In this document: piece by piece, positions 29,197 through 39,873 of the stretch
Numbering within the stretch: the first letter of the stretch is position 1
Layout: every line of letters starts with the position of its first letter
Notes under the pieces: generated by a model
What the model saw: only the letters and a program-made list of their open reading frames with translations
Told to the model about the DNA's origin: nothing
The model's database searches: none
Position numbers and translations under genes: made by a program
Origin: Massilia sp. ST3
GTDB lineage: Bacteria; Pseudomonadota; Gammaproteobacteria; Burkholderiales; Burkholderiaceae_D
Assembly (NCBI RefSeq): GCF_018119405.1
Contig: NZ_JAGPWC010000026.1
Span: forward strand, 1 to 64,000
Direction: 5' to 3'
Length of the DNA: 64,000 nt

Positions 29197-29505
29197 TCAG
29201 CCCTTCAGGCTGTCGAGGTCTTCCACGTTGATCGTGTCCAGGTTACGGAACAGGACCACCAGGATCGCCAGGCCGATCGCCGATTCGGCGGCCGCGACGG
29301 TCAGGATGAAGAACACGAAGATCTGCCCCGCCGCGTCGCCCAGGTAATGGGAGAACGCGACGAAGTTGAGGTTCACCGCCAGCAGCATCAGTTCGATGGC
29401 CATCAGCAGGATGATGATGTTCTTCCGGTTCAGGAAAATACCGATCACCGAGATCGCGAACAGGATCGCGCCCAGGACCAGGTAGTGTGCGAGCGACAAA
29501 GTCAT
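29197..29505 (-). CDS. nuoK: NADH-quinone oxidoreductase subunit K
   Basis: 102 residues, three membrane helices. Holds the two buried glutamates of the proton path ([12 protein letters not shown] and the [10 protein letters not shown] segment). It is MrpC-like. The start overlaps the nuoJ stop by 4 bases and has an ideal AAGGAGG inside the nuoJ end. Confidence 0.96.
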   Translation of the reverse strand: MTLSLAHYLVLGAILFAISVIGIFLNRKNIIILLMAIELMLLAVNLNFVAFSHYLGDAAGQIFVFFILTVAAAESAIGLAILVVLFRNLDTINVEDLDSLKG

Positions 29506-30170
29506 TGTGCCTCCTTGGGTGCAGCAGCGGCGGCGGCAGCGGCGGCCTTCTCGGCGTTGGCAGCATCGATGGCGCGCTGGTTGACCGCTTCCACCTTGAC
29601 GATGCGCAGGCGGTCGTTACGCTTGACGCGAACCGCGAGGCCCGGGTCGATTGCTTTGGTGTCCTTGCGCTTGCGCAGGGTCAGGGCGACTGCGGCGATG
29701 ATCGCCACCAGCAGGATCACGGCGGCGATCTCGAAGCCGTAGATGTACTTGGTGTAGATCAAGAGGCCCAGTTCCTTGGTGCCGCCGATGTTGGCGGCAG
29801 CCGCGGCTGGCGACTGCTCGAAGTCGAGGAAACCGCGCCACAGGACGGCTGCCATCTCGAGCACGATCAGGGCACCGATGCCGGAAGCGAGCGGCAGGTG
29901 ACCCCAGAAGCCTTCGCGCATGCGGTCGATATTAATGTCGAGCATCATGACGACGAAGAGGAACAGCACCATGACGGCGCCGACATAGACCAGCACCAGC
30001 ACGATGGCGAGGAACTCGGCCTTCAGCAGCAGCCAGATGCCGGCGGCGTTGAAGAACGCGAGCACCAGGAACAGCGCGGCGTGGACCGGGTTCTTGGCGG
30101 TGATGACGCGCAGGCTGGCCAGCACCATCACGGCCGCGAACACGTAGAACAAAGCAGTTGTAAATTCCAT
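29502..30170 (-). CDS. nuoJ: NADH-quinone oxidoreductase subunit J
   Basis: 222 residues, five membrane helices. It includes [18 protein letters not shown], the helix with the pi-bulge next to the proton channel of complex I. The C-terminus carries a soluble tail ending in an alanine run (residues about 205-218), an extension seen in related betaproteobacteria. It lies 34 bases from nuoI and overlaps nuoK. Confidence 0.95.
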   Translation of the reverse strand: MEFTTALFYVFAAVMVLASLRVITAKNPVHAALFLVLAFFNAAGIWLLLKAEFLAIVLVLVYVGAVMVLFLFVVMMLDINIDRMREGFWGHLPLASGIGALIVLEMAAVLWRGFLDFEQSPAAAAANIGGTKELGLLIYTKYIYGFEIAAVILLVAIIAAVALTLRKRKDTKAIDPGLAVRVKRNDRLRIVKVEAVNQRAIDAANAEKAAAAAAAAAPKEAQ

Positions 30171-30204
30171 GACTAACCCAGGAGCCTCTTATTGTTAGCG
30201 TGCA

Positions 30205-30693
30205 TTAGCGATAGCGCGCGTCCGCCTCGCGGGCGGCGGCGATATCGGCTTCGTAGCGGTCGCCCACGGCCAGCAGCATCTCTTTGGTGTAGTAGAGATC
30301 GCCGCGCTTTTCGCCGTGGTATTCCAGCACGTGGGTTTCCACGATCGAGTCGACCGGGCAGGACTCTTCGCAGAAGCCGCAGAAGATGCACTTGGTGAGG
30401 TCGATGTCGTAGCGCGTGGTGCGGCGGGTGCCGTCGTCGCGCTGCGCCGATTCGATCGTGATCGCCATTGCCGGGCAGACCGCTTCGCACAGTTTGCAGG
30501 CGATGCAGCGCTCTTCCCCGTTGGGGTAGCGGCGCAGGGCGTGCAGGCCCCGGAAGCGGTTCGACATCGGGGTCTTCTCTTCCGGGTACTGGACCGTGAT
30601 CTTGCGCGACAGCGCGTACTTGCCGGTCAGGGCCAGGCCCTTGAAGAGTTCGGACAGCATCAGGCTGCCGAGGATTTCTTTAACTCGATTCAT
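30205..30693 (-). CDS. nuoI: NADH-quinone oxidoreductase subunit I (two 4Fe-4S clusters)
   Basis: 162 residues, peripheral arm. Two ferredoxin motifs, [16 protein letters not shown] and [16 protein letters not shown], bind clusters N6a and N6b that carry electrons towards NuoB. Cytoplasmic face of the membrane. It follows nuoH by 15 bases. Confidence 0.97.
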   Translation of the reverse strand: MNRVKEILGSLMLSELFKGLALTGKYALSRKITVQYPEEKTPMSNRFRGLHALRRYPNGEERCIACKLCEAVCPAMAITIESAQRDDGTRRTTRYDIDLTKCIFCGFCEESCPVDSIVETHVLEYHGEKRGDLYYTKEMLLAVGDRYEADIAAAREADARYR

Positions 30694-30708
30694 TTGATTT
30701 CTGCTTCC

Positions 30709-31791
30709 TTACTTCCAAATGTTCCAGGGCGTCTGCATCACGGCAGCCACCAGGACGAGCCAGATCAGGGTCAGCGGGATGAAGACTTTCCAGCCCAGGC
30801 GCATGATCTGGTCATAGCGGTAGCGCGGGAAGGTGCCGCGGACCCAGATCATCATCGAGACCAGCGCGAACATCTTCGCGAACAGCCAGAAGAAGCCGCC
30901 GACCGGGCCGAATTCCAGGAAGCCGAACGGCGCTTGCCAGCCGCCCAGGAACATGATCGAGGCCAGGGTCGCGATCAGGATCATGTTGGCGTATTCGGCC
31001 AGCATGAACATCGCGTAGGACATGCCCGAGTACTCGACCATGTGGCCGGCGACGATCTCCGACTCGCCTTCCACCACGTCGAACGGGTGGCGGTTGCATT
31101 CGGCCAGGCCGGACACGAAGTAGATGACGAACAGCGGCAGCAGCGGCAGCCAGTTCCACGACAGGAAAGTCACGCCCATGTCGGCGAACATGCCCACGCC
31201 CTGCCCGGCCACGATGTCCGAGAAGTTCAGGCTGCCCGACACCATCAGCACCACGACCATCACGAAGCCCATCGGGATTTCGTAGGAAATCATCTGGGCC
31301 GAGGCGCGCATCGCACCCATGAAGGAGTACTTCGAGTTCGAGGCCCAGCCGGCGATGATGATGCCGTAGACTTCCATCGAGGTGATCGCGAGCAGCAGCA
31401 GCAAGCCGGCGTTGACGTTGGCCAGCGCCGCTTGCGGGCCGAAAGGCACGACCGACCAGGCGGCCAGGGCCGGCATGATGGTCATGATCGGACCGATCAC
31501 GAACAGGCTGCGGGTGGCTTTCGTCGGGATGACGATTTCCTTGAGCAGCAGCTTGAGCGCGTCGGCGATCGGCTGCAGCAGGCCGCCCGGACCTACGCGG
31601 TTCGGGCCCACGCGGATCTGGATCCAGCCGATCAGCTTGCGCTCCCACAGGGTCAGGTAGGCGACCAGGCCCATCAGCGGCAGCAGCACCACCACGATTT
31701 TCAGGACGGTCCAGATCAGCGGCCACACGGGCGCGATCGGGCTGGCAGCGCCAAATTCATAGAAACTATCGATATAACCGGGCGTTGCCAT
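30709..31791 (-). CDS. nuoH: NADH-quinone oxidoreductase subunit H
   Basis: 360 residues, eight or nine membrane helices. Forms the quinone channel at the joint of the two complex I arms. Signatures are [20 protein letters not shown] and [20 protein letters not shown] (with the acidic loop). The start overlaps the nuoG stop by one base. Confidence 0.97.
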   Translation of the reverse strand: MATPGYIDSFYEFGAASPIAPVWPLIWTVLKIVVVLLPLMGLVAYLTLWERKLIGWIQIRVGPNRVGPGGLLQPIADALKLLLKEIVIPTKATRSLFVIGPIMTIMPALAAWSVVPFGPQAALANVNAGLLLLLAITSMEVYGIIIAGWASNSKYSFMGAMRASAQMISYEIPMGFVMVVVLMVSGSLNFSDIVAGQGVGMFADMGVTFLSWNWLPLLPLFVIYFVSGLAECNRHPFDVVEGESEIVAGHMVEYSGMSYAMFMLAEYANMILIATLASIMFLGGWQAPFGFLEFGPVGGFFWLFAKMFALVSMMIWVRGTFPRYRYDQIMRLGWKVFIPLTLIWLVLVAAVMQTPWNIWK

Positions 31792-34133
31792 TACTTGCCC
31801 TCCCCTGCTTTTTCAACTTGGATAGCACCGAACATGGCGCCCAGCGTGGCGACCGCGCGGTGGCCGGCGGCGACGCGCACGGCGTTCGACGGCAGGCGTG
31901 CATCCACGTCGGCCACCAGGACGGCGCTGCCGGAACCCTGGGTTACCTTGACGGTGTCGCCCGCCTTCACGCCGATCTGTTCGGCGACGGCTTTCGACAG
32001 CGTGACCAGCGCGGCGTTCGAGGCTGCGGTGCGCTGCAGCGGCTCGGAACGGCGCGCCAGCGCGTCGGTGAAGTAGACCGGCACGTCGGTGACGCGCTCG
32101 AGCTGGCCGGCGCCGGCGTAGGTGCCGGCGCTAGGCGCCAGCCTGGCGGCGTTGCCCAGCTTGGCGGACAGGTCGGTGTTGCCCTTGCCCAGCGCTTCGT
32201 CGCGGATCGCTTCCGAGGTCTCGTAGTCGAAGCCGGTCAGGCCCAGCAGGTTGCCCAGCACGCGCAGCACTTTCCAGGCCGGACGGGTCTCGCCCAGCGG
32301 ACGAACGGTGCCGTTGAAGCTCTGTGCGCGGCCTTCGCAGTTCACGAAGGTGCCGGCGGTCTCGGTGAACGGCGAGACCGGCAGCAGCACGTCGGCGTAG
32401 TCCATGCCGTGCTTGAACGGCGACATGACCACGACCATCTCGGCGCCCTGCAGGCTTGCCAGGGCCTGCTGCGGGTTGGCCGCATCCAGTTCCGGCTCGG
32501 CGTGCAGCAGCACGTAGGCTTTCTTCGGCGCTGCGAACACGGCTTCGTTCTTGCCGGAAGTCGCGCCCACCAGGTAGCCGCCCACGGTGTTGGCGCCTTC
32601 GACCAGGTAGCCGAAGCTGCAGCCGGTCGCTTCGGCAATCCATTGCGCCGCGGCGTGGATCTTCGAGGCTTGCGGGTGGTTGCCCGCGGCATTGCCCAGC
32701 AGGACGGCGCCCGGCAGCTCGATGTCGCCGGAGACGACCAGCGAGGCGGCGATGCCCTTGGCGGCGTTGCCGGCTTCGATGCCGTCAAAGCCGGCTGGTG
32801 CAGCCACGCCCTTGGCCGCGGCAACCGCCACGACCACTTCGGACAGGGCCGCCAGCCAGTCGGCCGGACCGGCGATCAGCTTGTTCGCGACCGGCATCAG
32901 GAGGTCGGTGTCCGACGCGCCCACCAGCGACAGCTTGGCGCCGGCCTTGGTGGCGGCGCGCAGGCGGGTGGCGACCAGCGGATGGTCCTGGCGCAGGTTC
33001 GAGCCGATGACCAGGGCGCGCTTGAGCTTGCTCAGTGCGGCGATCGGCATGCCCAGCCACGGGGTGACCTGGCCGGTCAGGGCGAAGTCGCTCTGGCGCA
33101 GGCGGAAGTCGATGTTGTCCGAACCGATGCCGCGCACGGCCTTGTTCAGCAGGTAAAGCTCTTCCAGGGTCGAGCTGGCGGTGGCGACGGCGGCGATGCT
33201 GTCGGCGCCGTGCTCGTGGCGGATGTTACGCAGGCCGTGGGCCACGTATTCCAGCGCGGTCTGCCAGTCGGTTTCCTGCCATACGCCGCCCTGCTTGATC
33301 ATCGGGTTGACCAGGCGGTCGGCATTGTCCAGCGCCTCGTACGAGAAGCGGTCCTTGTCCGAGATCCAGCATTCGTTGATGGCTTCGTTTTCCAGCGGCA
33401 GCACGCGCATGACCTTGCCGCCCTTGACCTGGACGATCAGGTTCGAGCCCAGCGAATCGTGCGGCGAGACCGACTTGCGGCGCTGCAGTTCCCACGGACG
33501 CGCGGTGTAGCGGAACGGCTTGGAGGTCAGCGCGCCGACCGGGCACAGGTCGATCATGTTGCCCGACACTTCGGAGTCGACGGTCTTGCCGACGAAGGTG
33601 GTGATTTCCGAATGCTCGCCGCGGCCGACCATGCCGAACTCCATCACGCCGGCCACTTCCTGGCCGAAGCGCACGCAACGGGTGCACTGGATGCAGCGCG
33701 ACATCTCTTCCATCGAGATCAGCGGGCCGGCCTCTTTCGGGGCCACCACGCGCTTCTCTTCTTCGTAGCGCGAGCCGCTCTTGCCGTAGCCGACGGCCAG
33801 GTCTTGCAGCTGGCATTCGCCGCCCTGGTCGCAGATCGGGCAATCCAGCGGGTGGTTAATGAGGAGGAACTCCATCACCGACTTCTGCGCCTGCACCGCC
33901 TTGTCGCTGTGGGTGCGCACGATCATGCCCGGCGAGACCGGGGTCGCGCAGGCAGGCATCGGCTTCGGCGCCTTCTCCACTTCGACCAGGCACATGCGGC
34001 AGTTCGCTGCGATCGACAATTTCTTGTGATAGCAGAAGTGCGGGATATAGGTCCCGAGTTTGTTTGCGGCGTCCATCACCATGGAACCTGGTGCGACTTC
34101 GACTTTCTTGCCGTCTAATTCAATTTCAACCAT
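31791..34133 (-). CDS. nuoG: NADH-quinone oxidoreductase subunit G
   Basis: 780 residues. The N-terminal 2Fe-2S ferredoxin domain has C34, C45, C48 and C62 ([25 protein letters not shown]). A 4Fe-4S His/Cys site ([18 protein letters not shown]) and [13 protein letters not shown] follow. The C-terminal half is molybdopterin-oxidoreductase-like but redox-silent and Ala-rich. It conducts electrons from NuoF to NuoI. It lies 21 bases from nuoF. Confidence 0.97.
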   Translation of the reverse strand: MVEIELDGKKVEVAPGSMVMDAANKLGTYIPHFCYHKKLSIAANCRMCLVEVEKAPKPMPACATPVSPGMIVRTHSDKAVQAQKSVMEFLLINHPLDCPICDQGGECQLQDLAVGYGKSGSRYEEEKRVVAPKEAGPLISMEEMSRCIQCTRCVRFGQEVAGVMEFGMVGRGEHSEITTFVGKTVDSEVSGNMIDLCPVGALTSKPFRYTARPWELQRRKSVSPHDSLGSNLIVQVKGGKVMRVLPLENEAINECWISDKDRFSYEALDNADRLVNPMIKQGGVWQETDWQTALEYVAHGLRNIRHEHGADSIAAVATASSTLEELYLLNKAVRGIGSDNIDFRLRQSDFALTGQVTPWLGMPIAALSKLKRALVIGSNLRQDHPLVATRLRAATKAGAKLSLVGASDTDLLMPVANKLIAGPADWLAALSEVVVAVAAAKGVAAPAGFDGIEAGNAAKGIAASLVVSGDIELPGAVLLGNAAGNHPQASKIHAAAQWIAEATGCSFGYLVEGANTVGGYLVGATSGKNEAVFAAPKKAYVLLHAEPELDAANPQQALASLQGAEMVVVMSPFKHGMDYADVLLPVSPFTETAGTFVNCEGRAQSFNGTVRPLGETRPAWKVLRVLGNLLGLTGFDYETSEAIRDEALGKGNTDLSAKLGNAARLAPSAGTYAGAGQLERVTDVPVYFTDALARRSEPLQRTAASNAALVTLSKAVAEQIGVKAGDTVKVTQGSGSAVLVADVDARLPSNAVRVAAGHRAVATLGAMFGAIQVEKAGEGK

Positions 34134-34154
34134 TTGATCGTTACCTGACCTGGT

Positions 34155-35450
34155 TTAAAGGTATGCGGGCACGAGGCAGTGCTTGTGCTCGATGTGATAT
34201 TCGAATTCCTCGCGGAAGTTCTTGATCATCGCTTCGACCGGCATCGCCGCGGCGTCGCCCAGGGCGCAGATGGTGCGGCCCTTGATGTTGAAGGCGATGT
34301 TGTTCAGCAGGTCCATGTCTTCCGGACGGCCCTTGCCGTGCTCGATGCGGTGGACCATGCGGTACATCCAGCCGGTGCCTTCACGGCACGGGGTGCACTG
34401 GCCGCAGGACTCTTCGTAATAGAAATACGAGAGGCGCAGCAGGGACTTGACCATGCAGCGGGTCTCGTCCATGACGATCACGGCGCCCGAGCCCAGCATC
34501 GAGCCGGCCTTGGCGATCGAATCGTAGTCGAGGTCGGTGTCCATCATGACTTCGCCGCGGATCACCGGGGCCGAGGAACCGCCTGGAATGACCGCCTTGA
34601 TCTTCTTGCCGCCGCGCATGCCGCCGGCCAGCTCCATCAGCTTGGCGAACGGGGTGCCCAGCGGGACTTCGTAGTTGCCTGGACGCTCGACGTCGCCCGA
34701 GATCGAGAAGATCTTGGTGCCGCCGTTGTTCGGCTTGCCGAGGCCCATGTAGTTCTCGGCACCCATGTTCAGGATGAAGGGAACGGCCGCGAAGGTCTCG
34801 GTGTTGTTGATCGTGGTCGGCTTGCCGTACAGGCCGAACGAGGCCGGGAACGGCGGCTTGAAGCGCGGCTGGCCCTTCTTGCCTTCGAGCGACTCGAGCA
34901 GCGCGGTTTCTTCGCCGCAGATGTAGGCGCCGTAGCCGTGGTGGGCGTGTAGCTGGAACGAGAATTCCGAACCCATGATCTTGTCGCCCAGGAAGCCGGC
35001 GGCGCGCGCCTCTTCCAGCGCTTCCTCGAAGCGCAGGTATTCCTGGAAGATCTCGCCGTGGATGTAGTTGTAGCCCACGGTGATGCCCATCGCGTAGGCG
35101 CCGATGGCCATGCCTTCGATCAGCGCGTGCGGGTTGTAGCGGATGATGTCGCGGTCCTTGAACGTGCCCGGTTCGCCTTCGTCGGTATTGCAGACGAGGT
35201 ATTTCTGGCCCGGGAACTGGCGCGGCATGAAGCTCCACTTCAGGCCGGTCGGGAAGCCCGCACCGCCGCGGCCGCGCAGGCCGGAGGTCTTCAGGTCGGC
35301 GATGATGGCTTCCGGCGCGATCTTCTCTTCGATGATGCGGCGCAGCGCCGAATAGCCGCCACGCTTGACGTAGTCGGCCAGGCGCCAGTTGTCGCCGTTC
35401 AGATCCTTCAGGATCAGGGGATTGATGTGACGGTCGTGCAGGCTGGTCAT
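34155..35450 (-). CDS. nuoF: NADH-quinone oxidoreductase subunit F (FMN, NADH site)
   Basis: 431 residues. NADH and FMN binding [17 protein letters not shown] and [16 protein letters not shown]; the N3 4Fe-4S motif [15 protein letters not shown]. It oxidises NADH and passes electrons to the iron-sulfur chain. The start is ATG 35450, four bases inside the end of nuoE; a longer frame upstream would run through nuoE and is rejected. Confidence 0.97.
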   Translation of the reverse strand: MTSLHDRHINPLILKDLNGDNWRLADYVKRGGYSALRRIIEEKIAPEAIIADLKTSGLRGRGGAGFPTGLKWSFMPRQFPGQKYLVCNTDEGEPGTFKDRDIIRYNPHALIEGMAIGAYAMGITVGYNYIHGEIFQEYLRFEEALEEARAAGFLGDKIMGSEFSFQLHAHHGYGAYICGEETALLESLEGKKGQPRFKPPFPASFGLYGKPTTINNTETFAAVPFILNMGAENYMGLGKPNNGGTKIFSISGDVERPGNYEVPLGTPFAKLMELAGGMRGGKKIKAVIPGGSSAPVIRGEVMMDTDLDYDSIAKAGSMLGSGAVIVMDETRCMVKSLLRLSYFYYEESCGQCTPCREGTGWMYRMVHRIEHGKGRPEDMDLLNNIAFNIKGRTICALGDAAAMPVEAMIKNFREEFEYHIEHKHCLVPAYL

Positions 35451-35923
35451 TTCTTGAGTTCCTCTACCAGGGCGTCGATCTTCTCGTCGCTCATGAACGA
35501 GCACATGCGATGGTTATTCACCAGCATGACCGGTGCGTCGCCGCACGCGCCCATGCACTCGCCTTCGATCAGGGTGAACTGGCCGTCAGCGGTGGTGTCG
35601 CGGTAATCGATGCCCAGCTTGTCCTTCAGGCGCTGGCCGGCGCGTTCGCCGCCCGACAGCGCGCATGGCAGGTTGGTGCACACGGTGATCTTGTGCTTGC
35701 CGACCGGCTTGATGTTGTACATGTTGTAGAAGGTCGCCACTTCCTGCACGGCGATGGCCGGCATGCCGATGTAGTCGGCGATTTCCTGCATGGTCTCGGG
35801 CGACAGCCAGCCCAGTTCGACCTGGGCGTGGGCCAGCGAGGCCATCACGGCCGACTGGCGTTGATCGGCTGGGTACTTGGCCAGCTCACGATCGATCTTC
35901 TTGTAGGTTTCCTGCGATAGCAT
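35447..35923 (-). CDS. nuoE: NADH-quinone oxidoreductase subunit E
   Basis: 158 residues, thioredoxin-like fold with the N1a 2Fe-2S cluster: CTNLPC and, 35 residues later, [12 protein letters not shown]. Part of the NADH dehydrogenase module with NuoF and NuoG. The stop overlaps the nuoF start by 4 bases. Confidence 0.97.
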   Translation of the reverse strand: MLSQETYKKIDRELAKYPADQRQSAVMASLAHAQVELGWLSPETMQEIADYIGMPAIAVQEVATFYNMYNIKPVGKHKITVCTNLPCALSGGERAGQRLKDKLGIDYRDTTADGQFTLIEGECMGACGDAPVMLVNNHRMCSFMSDEKIDALVEELKK

Positions 35924-35938
35924 AATCTTGCGTCCTTC

Positions 35939-37192
35939 TTACCTGTCGATACTGCCGAACACGATGTCCTGCGTGCCGATGATGGTGACGGCGTCGGCGA
36001 TCATGTGGCCGCGCGCCATTTCGTCCAGGCTCTGCAGGTGGGCATAGTCCGGGGTACGGATCTTCAGGCGGTAGGGCTTGTTGGCACCGTCCGAAACGAT
36101 GTAGATGCCGAACTCGCCCTTCGGGTGCTCGACCGCCGCATAGGCCTCGCCTTCCGGCACGTGGAAGCCTTCGGTGAACAGCTTGAAGTGGTGGATCAGC
36201 GATTCCATGTTGGACTTCATGTCCATGCGGCTCGGCGGTGCGATCTTGTTGTTGTCGATCATCACCGGGCCCTGGTTCGCGGCCAGCCACTTCACGCACT
36301 GCTTGATGATGCGGTTCGACTGGCGCATCTCTTCGATGCGCACCAGGTAGCGGTCGTAGGAGTCGCCGTTGGTGCCGACCGGGATGTCGAAGTCCATCTT
36401 GTCGTAGACGGCATACGGCTGCTGCTTGCGCAGGTCCCAGGCGATGCCCGAGCCGCGCAGCATGGCGCCGGTGAAGCCCATGGCTTTCGCGTCTTCCGGC
36501 GAGACCACGCCGATGCCGACCGTGCGCTGCTTCCAGATGCGGTTATCGGTCAGCAGGGTCTCGTATTCGTCGACATAGCCGTCGAAACGCTTGGTGAACG
36601 CATCGATGAAGTCGAGCACCGAACCTTGGCGATCGCGGTTCAGTTCGTCGATCGCCTTCTTCGAGCGGATCGGCGATTCGCGGTGCTGCGGCATGCGGTC
36701 CGGCAGGTCGCGGTAGACGCCGCCCGGGCGGTAGTAGGCCGCGTGCATGCGCGCGCCCGACACCGCCTCGTAGACGTCGAACAGGTCTTCACGGTCGCGG
36801 AAGGCGTACAGGAAGGGACCCATGGCGCCGATGTCGAGCGCGTGCGCGCCCAGCCACATCAGGTGGTTCAGGATACGGGTGATCTCGTCGAACATCACGC
36901 GGATGTACTGCGCGCGCAGCGGCGCTTCGATGCCCAGCAGCTTTTCGACCGCCAGCACGTAGCCGTGCTCGTTGCACATCATCGAGACGTAGTCCAGGCG
37001 GTCCATGTAGGGAACCGACTGCAGGTAGGTGCGGGTTTCCGCCAGCTTCTCGGTCGCGCGGTGCAGCAGGCCGATGTGCGGGTCGGCGCGCTGGATCACT
37101 TCGCCGTCGAGTTCCAGCACCAGGCGCAGCACCCCGTGCGCTGCCGGGTGCTGCGGACCAAAGTTCAGGGTGTAATTCTTAAGCTCAGCCAT
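35939..37192 (-). CDS. nuoD: NADH-quinone oxidoreductase subunit D
   Basis: 417 residues, 49-kDa-type subunit, related to the large subunit of [NiFe] hydrogenases but without metal ligands. [15 protein letters not shown] and [12 protein letters not shown] line the quinone site with NuoB. nuoC and nuoD are separate genes here (in E. coli they are fused). The start overlaps the nuoC stop by one base. Confidence 0.97.
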   Translation of the reverse strand: MAELKNYTLNFGPQHPAAHGVLRLVLELDGEVIQRADPHIGLLHRATEKLAETRTYLQSVPYMDRLDYVSMMCNEHGYVLAVEKLLGIEAPLRAQYIRVMFDEITRILNHLMWLGAHALDIGAMGPFLYAFRDREDLFDVYEAVSGARMHAAYYRPGGVYRDLPDRMPQHRESPIRSKKAIDELNRDRQGSVLDFIDAFTKRFDGYVDEYETLLTDNRIWKQRTVGIGVVSPEDAKAMGFTGAMLRGSGIAWDLRKQQPYAVYDKMDFDIPVGTNGDSYDRYLVRIEEMRQSNRIIKQCVKWLAANQGPVMIDNNKIAPPSRMDMKSNMESLIHHFKLFTEGFHVPEGEAYAAVEHPKGEFGIYIVSDGANKPYRLKIRTPDYAHLQSLDEMARGHMIADAVTIIGTQDIVFGSIDR

Positions 37193-37785
37193 TATTTCGT
37201 CCCGTAGGTTTCTTCGCGGATCACGCGCGGGATGTTCTCGCGCGGCTCGATCGTCACGGGTTGGTAGATCACGCGTTTCTGTTCAGGGTCGTAGCGCATC
37301 TCGACATAGCCCGAGATCGGGAAGTCCTTGCGGAACGGGTGGCCGATGAAGCCGTAGTCGGTCAGGATGCGGCGCAGGTCGCCGTGGCCGTCGAACAGGA
37401 TGCCGTACAGGTCGAAGGCTTCGCGCTCGTACCAGTTGGCGGCGCGCCAGATGCCGGTGACCGATTCCACCAGCGGCATGTCGTCGTCCGGGCAGAACAC
37501 GCGCACGCGCACGCGCCAGTTGTGTTCGATCGAGAGCAGGTGGGTCACGACCGCGAAGCGCAGGCCGTCCCAGGTGCCCTCGCCGTATTGCGAGTAGTCG
37601 ACGCCGCACAGGTCGATCAGTTCTTCGAAGCGCAGGCTCGGGTCGTCGCGCAGGGCCTGCATCGACTTGATGTAGTCGGCGGCCTTGACCACCACAGTCA
37701 CTTCACCCAGCGCCGAACTGATTGCGGCGCCCTCGCCCAGTGCATTTTTCAGGGCGAGTTCGAGGGTTTCGAGTTTTGTCGTCAT
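37192..37785 (-). CDS. nuoC: NADH-quinone oxidoreductase subunit C
   Basis: 197 residues, 30-kDa-type subunit. Family signature [22 protein letters not shown] followed by [14 protein letters not shown]. Structural component of the connecting part of the peripheral arm. It overlaps nuoD by one base and follows nuoB by 15. Confidence 0.97.
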   Translation of the reverse strand: MTTKLETLELALKNALGEGAAISSALGEVTVVVKAADYIKSMQALRDDPSLRFEELIDLCGVDYSQYGEGTWDGLRFAVVTHLLSIEHNWRVRVRVFCPDDDMPLVESVTGIWRAANWYEREAFDLYGILFDGHGDLRRILTDYGFIGHPFRKDFPISGYVEMRYDPEQKRVIYQPVTIEPRENIPRVIREETYGTK

Positions 37786-37800
37786 GGTAAATCGCTGTTT

Positions 37801-38277
37801 TTAGCGCGCGATGGTATTGGTGCGCTTGATCTTGTTTTGCAGCTGCATGATGCCGTACAGGAGCGCTTCCGCGGTCGGCGGACAGCCCGGCACGTAGACG
37901 TCGACGGGGACGATGCGGTCGCAGCCGCGCACCACCGAGTACGAGTAGTGGTAGTAGCCGCCGCCGTTGGCGCAGGAACCCATCGAGATGACCCAGCGCG
38001 GCTCGGCCATCTGGTCGTAGACCTTGCGCAGTGCGGGAGCCATCTTGTTGCACAGCGTGCCGGCGACGATCATGACGTCCGACTGGCGCGGCGATGGGCG
38101 GAACACAATGCCAAAGCGGTCGAGATCGTAGCGGGCAGCGCCCACATGCATCATCTCGACCGCGCAGCATGCCAGGCCGAACGTCATCGGGAACATCGAT
38201 CCCGTGCGCGCCCAGTTGATCAGCTTATCGGCTGTGGTGGTAATGAAACCTTCGTTTAATACGCCTTCAATTGCCAT
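37801..38277 (-). CDS. nuoB: NADH-quinone oxidoreductase subunit B (cluster N2)
   Basis: 158 residues. Holds the N2 4Fe-4S cluster with tandem cysteines in [13 protein letters not shown], plus [10 protein letters not shown] and [11 protein letters not shown]. It reduces ubiquinone at the NuoB/NuoD interface. It lies 3 bases after nuoA. Confidence 0.97.
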   Translation of the reverse strand: MAIEGVLNEGFITTTADKLINWARTGSMFPMTFGLACCAVEMMHVGAARYDLDRFGIVFRPSPRQSDVMIVAGTLCNKMAPALRKVYDQMAEPRWVISMGSCANGGGYYHYSYSVVRGCDRIVPVDVYVPGCPPTAEALLYGIMQLQNKIKRTNTIAR

Positions 38278-38280
38278 GGC

Positions 38281-38640
38281 TTATTCCCAATCAAGGGCAC
38301 CTTTCTTCCAGATGTACCAGAAACCGACGACGAATTCGGCGATGAACACCATCATCGTGACGAAACCGGTCCAGCCCAGTTCGCGCATCGAGACGCCCCA
38401 TGGGAAGAAGAATGCCGTTTCCAGATCAAACAAAATAAACAGGATCGCGACCAGGTAGTACCGGACGTCGAACTTCATGCGCGCGTCTTCGAAGGCTTCG
38501 AAGCCGCATTCATACGGGGACAGCTTGGCGGCATCGGGACGGTGCGGACCGAGCAGACGGCCGAGCACCTGCGGGGCGACACCGACGCCAACGCCAATCA
38601 GGATAAAGAGAAGAACGGGGAAATAATTTTCGAGGTTCAC
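38281..38640 (-). CDS. nuoA: NADH-quinone oxidoreductase subunit A, GTG start
   Basis: 119 residues, three membrane helices. [20 protein letters not shown] is the NuoA signature (Cys-Gly-containing loop near the quinone site), then FFLVAIL-type helices and WFFPWGV-like segments. The start codon is GTG ([10 protein letters not shown] follows); there is no nearby ATG and only a weak AGG upstream. It is the first gene of the 14-gene operon, preceded by a 150-base leader with two hairpins and by tRNA-Leu. Confidence 0.95.
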   Translation of the reverse strand: MNLENYFPVLLFILIGVGVGVAPQVLGRLLGPHRPDAAKLSPYECGFEAFEDARMKFDVRYYLVAILFILFDLETAFFFPWGVSMRELGWTGFVTMMVFIAEFVVGFWYIWKKGALDWE

Positions 38641-38693
38641 GATGAAGCCTATTTGAACGATCGGTTAATGAAACACTGCGGGGGATGCAGCGC

Positions 38694-38744
38694 CGAGTCG
38701 CGCGAACCTGGCTGGACGACTCGAATCACCTAAGTGATAAGGTG
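38694..38744 (-). promoter_or_regulatory. nuo leader with two inverted repeats
   Basis: Minus-strand leader between the tRNA-Leu terminator and nuoA. Two stems: CGAGTCG/CGACTCG (38694-38700 with 38717-38723) and CACCT/AGGTG (38727-38731 with 38740-38744). They could be operator or attenuation elements. I found no convincing sigma-70 boxes here, so the operon promoter is not identified. Confidence 0.35.
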
Positions 38745-38793
38745 TTTCTGAGTCCTCGATGGTTGCCACCAGGATCGTACGACTGATCCTCGC

Positions 38794-38843
38794 AAAAAAG
38801 CCAGCTCAGGCAGGAGAGCGGTTGCTCATCGCCCTTGCTGGCT
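38794..38843 (-). terminator. Rho-independent terminator after tRNA-Leu
   Basis: On the minus strand AGCCAGC and GCTGGCT pair across a 31-base loop (which can itself fold), followed directly by six T. It starts about 11 bases past the tRNA CCA end, so it ends the tRNA transcript before nuoA. Confidence 0.75.
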
Positions 38844-38853
38844 CTTCATATCT

Positions 38854-38938
38854 TGGTGCCGACGGCGAGACTCGAACTCGCACAGCTTGCGCCACTACCC
38901 CCTCAAGATAGCGTGTCTACCAATTTCACCACGTCGGC
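38854..38938 (-). tRNA. tRNA-Leu, anticodon GAG
   Basis: 85 bases including encoded CCA. Acceptor stem GCCGACG pairs with CGTCGGC, discriminator A before CCA. The anticodon stem is CTATC/GGTAG with loop TTGAGGG, so the anticodon is GAG (reads CUC and CUU). There is a long variable arm (class II) and a T arm GTTCGAGTC. Its position between secG and nuoA is the usual one in Burkholderiales. It has its own promoter and terminator. Confidence 0.95.
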
Positions 38939-38949
38939 TGGAGACCAGT

Positions 38950-38979
38950 ATTTTACCCTGCTTTACTACATTTTTTCAA
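38950..38979 (-). promoter_or_regulatory. Promoter of tRNA-Leu
   Basis: Minus strand: TTGAAA, 18-base spacer, TAAAAT; the -10 box ends 11 bases before the first base of the tRNA. Good match for a stable RNA promoter. Confidence 0.65.
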
Positions 38980-39255
38980 TGCACAAATTGCGCTACTACA
39001 AGGATATTTCGCAATTTCTCAACTTTTGGAAGATGCCCGTCATTCGCATGCCGGAGCAGTCACCACAGTCGAGGGCCGGTGCCGGCCATTCATCGCCGCG
39101 TGCCTTGCGCGGGGAGGATCTCCCGCGAGGCCGCATTCTACCGCTATTTGCAAACTGGCGCGCACGCCAGCCTTTTATTCACCAAACCAATGTCGAGCTG
39201 ACATGATGGTTTGGGCGCTTCGCTACCGCTTGCGGGGAATGGCACGGCTCATCTT

Positions 39256-39367
39256 CGTAGGGTGGACGGGTCTCCCGTCCACGCGCTCAAATCACGTTTG
39301 CCGGCCCGTGCGCGCAAAGCAGACGCCGTCTATCACCGCGTGGACGGCAAAGCCGTCCACCCTACCG
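39256..39367. repeat. Inverted pair of repeat family B
   Basis: Two hairpins facing each other: CGTAGGGTGGACGGGTCTCC followed by CGTCCACGCG (39256-39285) and CGCGTGGACGGCAAAGCC followed by GTCCACCCTACCG (39338-39367). The second begins 1 base past the secG stop and may end the secG transcript. Confidence 0.7.
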
Positions 39368-39368
39368 A

Positions 39369-39806
39369 TTACTTCGTAGCCGGAGCCGCCGGAGCAGCCT
39401 GGTTCGCCGGCAGGCTCGGCACATCGGCAGCCGGAGCGGCCGGTGCAGCCGGGGCCGGCGCGGTCGCCGGCACATTCGCGCCCGCATTCGCCGGCACGCC
39501 GGTGGCAGGCGCCTGGCTCGACGGCACGGTCACGCGGCCCATCACGCCTTCGTCCGGACCGGTGCTGCGGCTGTTGCTGTTGTAGGCCAGGGCCAGGGTC
39601 GAGGCGAAGAACACGGCGGCGGCCACGGCGGTCGACTTCGACAGGAAGTTCGACGAGCCCGAGGCGCCGAACAGGCTGCCGGAGGCGCCCGAGCCGAAGG
39701 CCGCGCCCATGTCGGCGCCCTTGCCGTGCTGGACCAGCACCAGGCCGATGATGGCCAGGGCCGAGATGACCTGCACGACAATAATCAGATTGAACAAGGT
39801 GTTCAT
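39369..39806 (-). CDS. secG: Preprotein translocase subunit SecG
   Basis: 145 residues. Two membrane helices (LIIVVQVISALAIIGLVLVQ; AVAAAVFFASTLALAYN) with the conserved HGKGADMGAAFGSGASGSLFG loop between them, typical of SecG in the SecYEG channel. The last 60 residues are a Pro/Ala-rich low-complexity tail (APAPAAPAAPAADVPSL), longer than in E. coli (110 residues). It follows tpiA in the same operon. Confidence 0.95.
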   Translation of the reverse strand: MNTLFNLIIVVQVISALAIIGLVLVQHGKGADMGAAFGSGASGSLFGASGSSNFLSKSTAVAAAVFFASTLALAYNSNSRSTGPDEGVMGRVTVPSSQAPATGVPANAGANVPATAPAPAAPAAPAADVPSLPANQAAPAAPATK

Positions 39807-39873
39807 TGCAATTCCATTTCCAAGGACAGGTTTAACTTCTACTACGGCGTTTCAAATTCGGTGCATCGGGTAC

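Larger units (their letters stand above)
38939..39368. other. 430-base gap between tRNA-Leu and secG
   Basis: Contains the tRNA promoter (38950-38979) and, next to secG, the repeat pair 39256-39367. The rest (39000-39250) shows no gene; the open frames here lack ribosome sites and recognisable products. Confidence 0.5.

Noticed and set aside
31785..34118. 777-codon plus-strand open frame opposite nuoG
   Set aside because: Antisense shadow of nuoG, which shows all iron-sulfur motifs.
38641..38793. Second tRNA or tRNA fragment in the nuo leader
   Set aside because: A GATTCGAGTC stretch resembles a T arm, but no acceptor or anticodon stems can be built around it.
38835..39206. Plus-strand frame over the tRNA-Leu
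   Set aside because: It includes the tRNA and its promoter and has no ribosome site or recognisable product.
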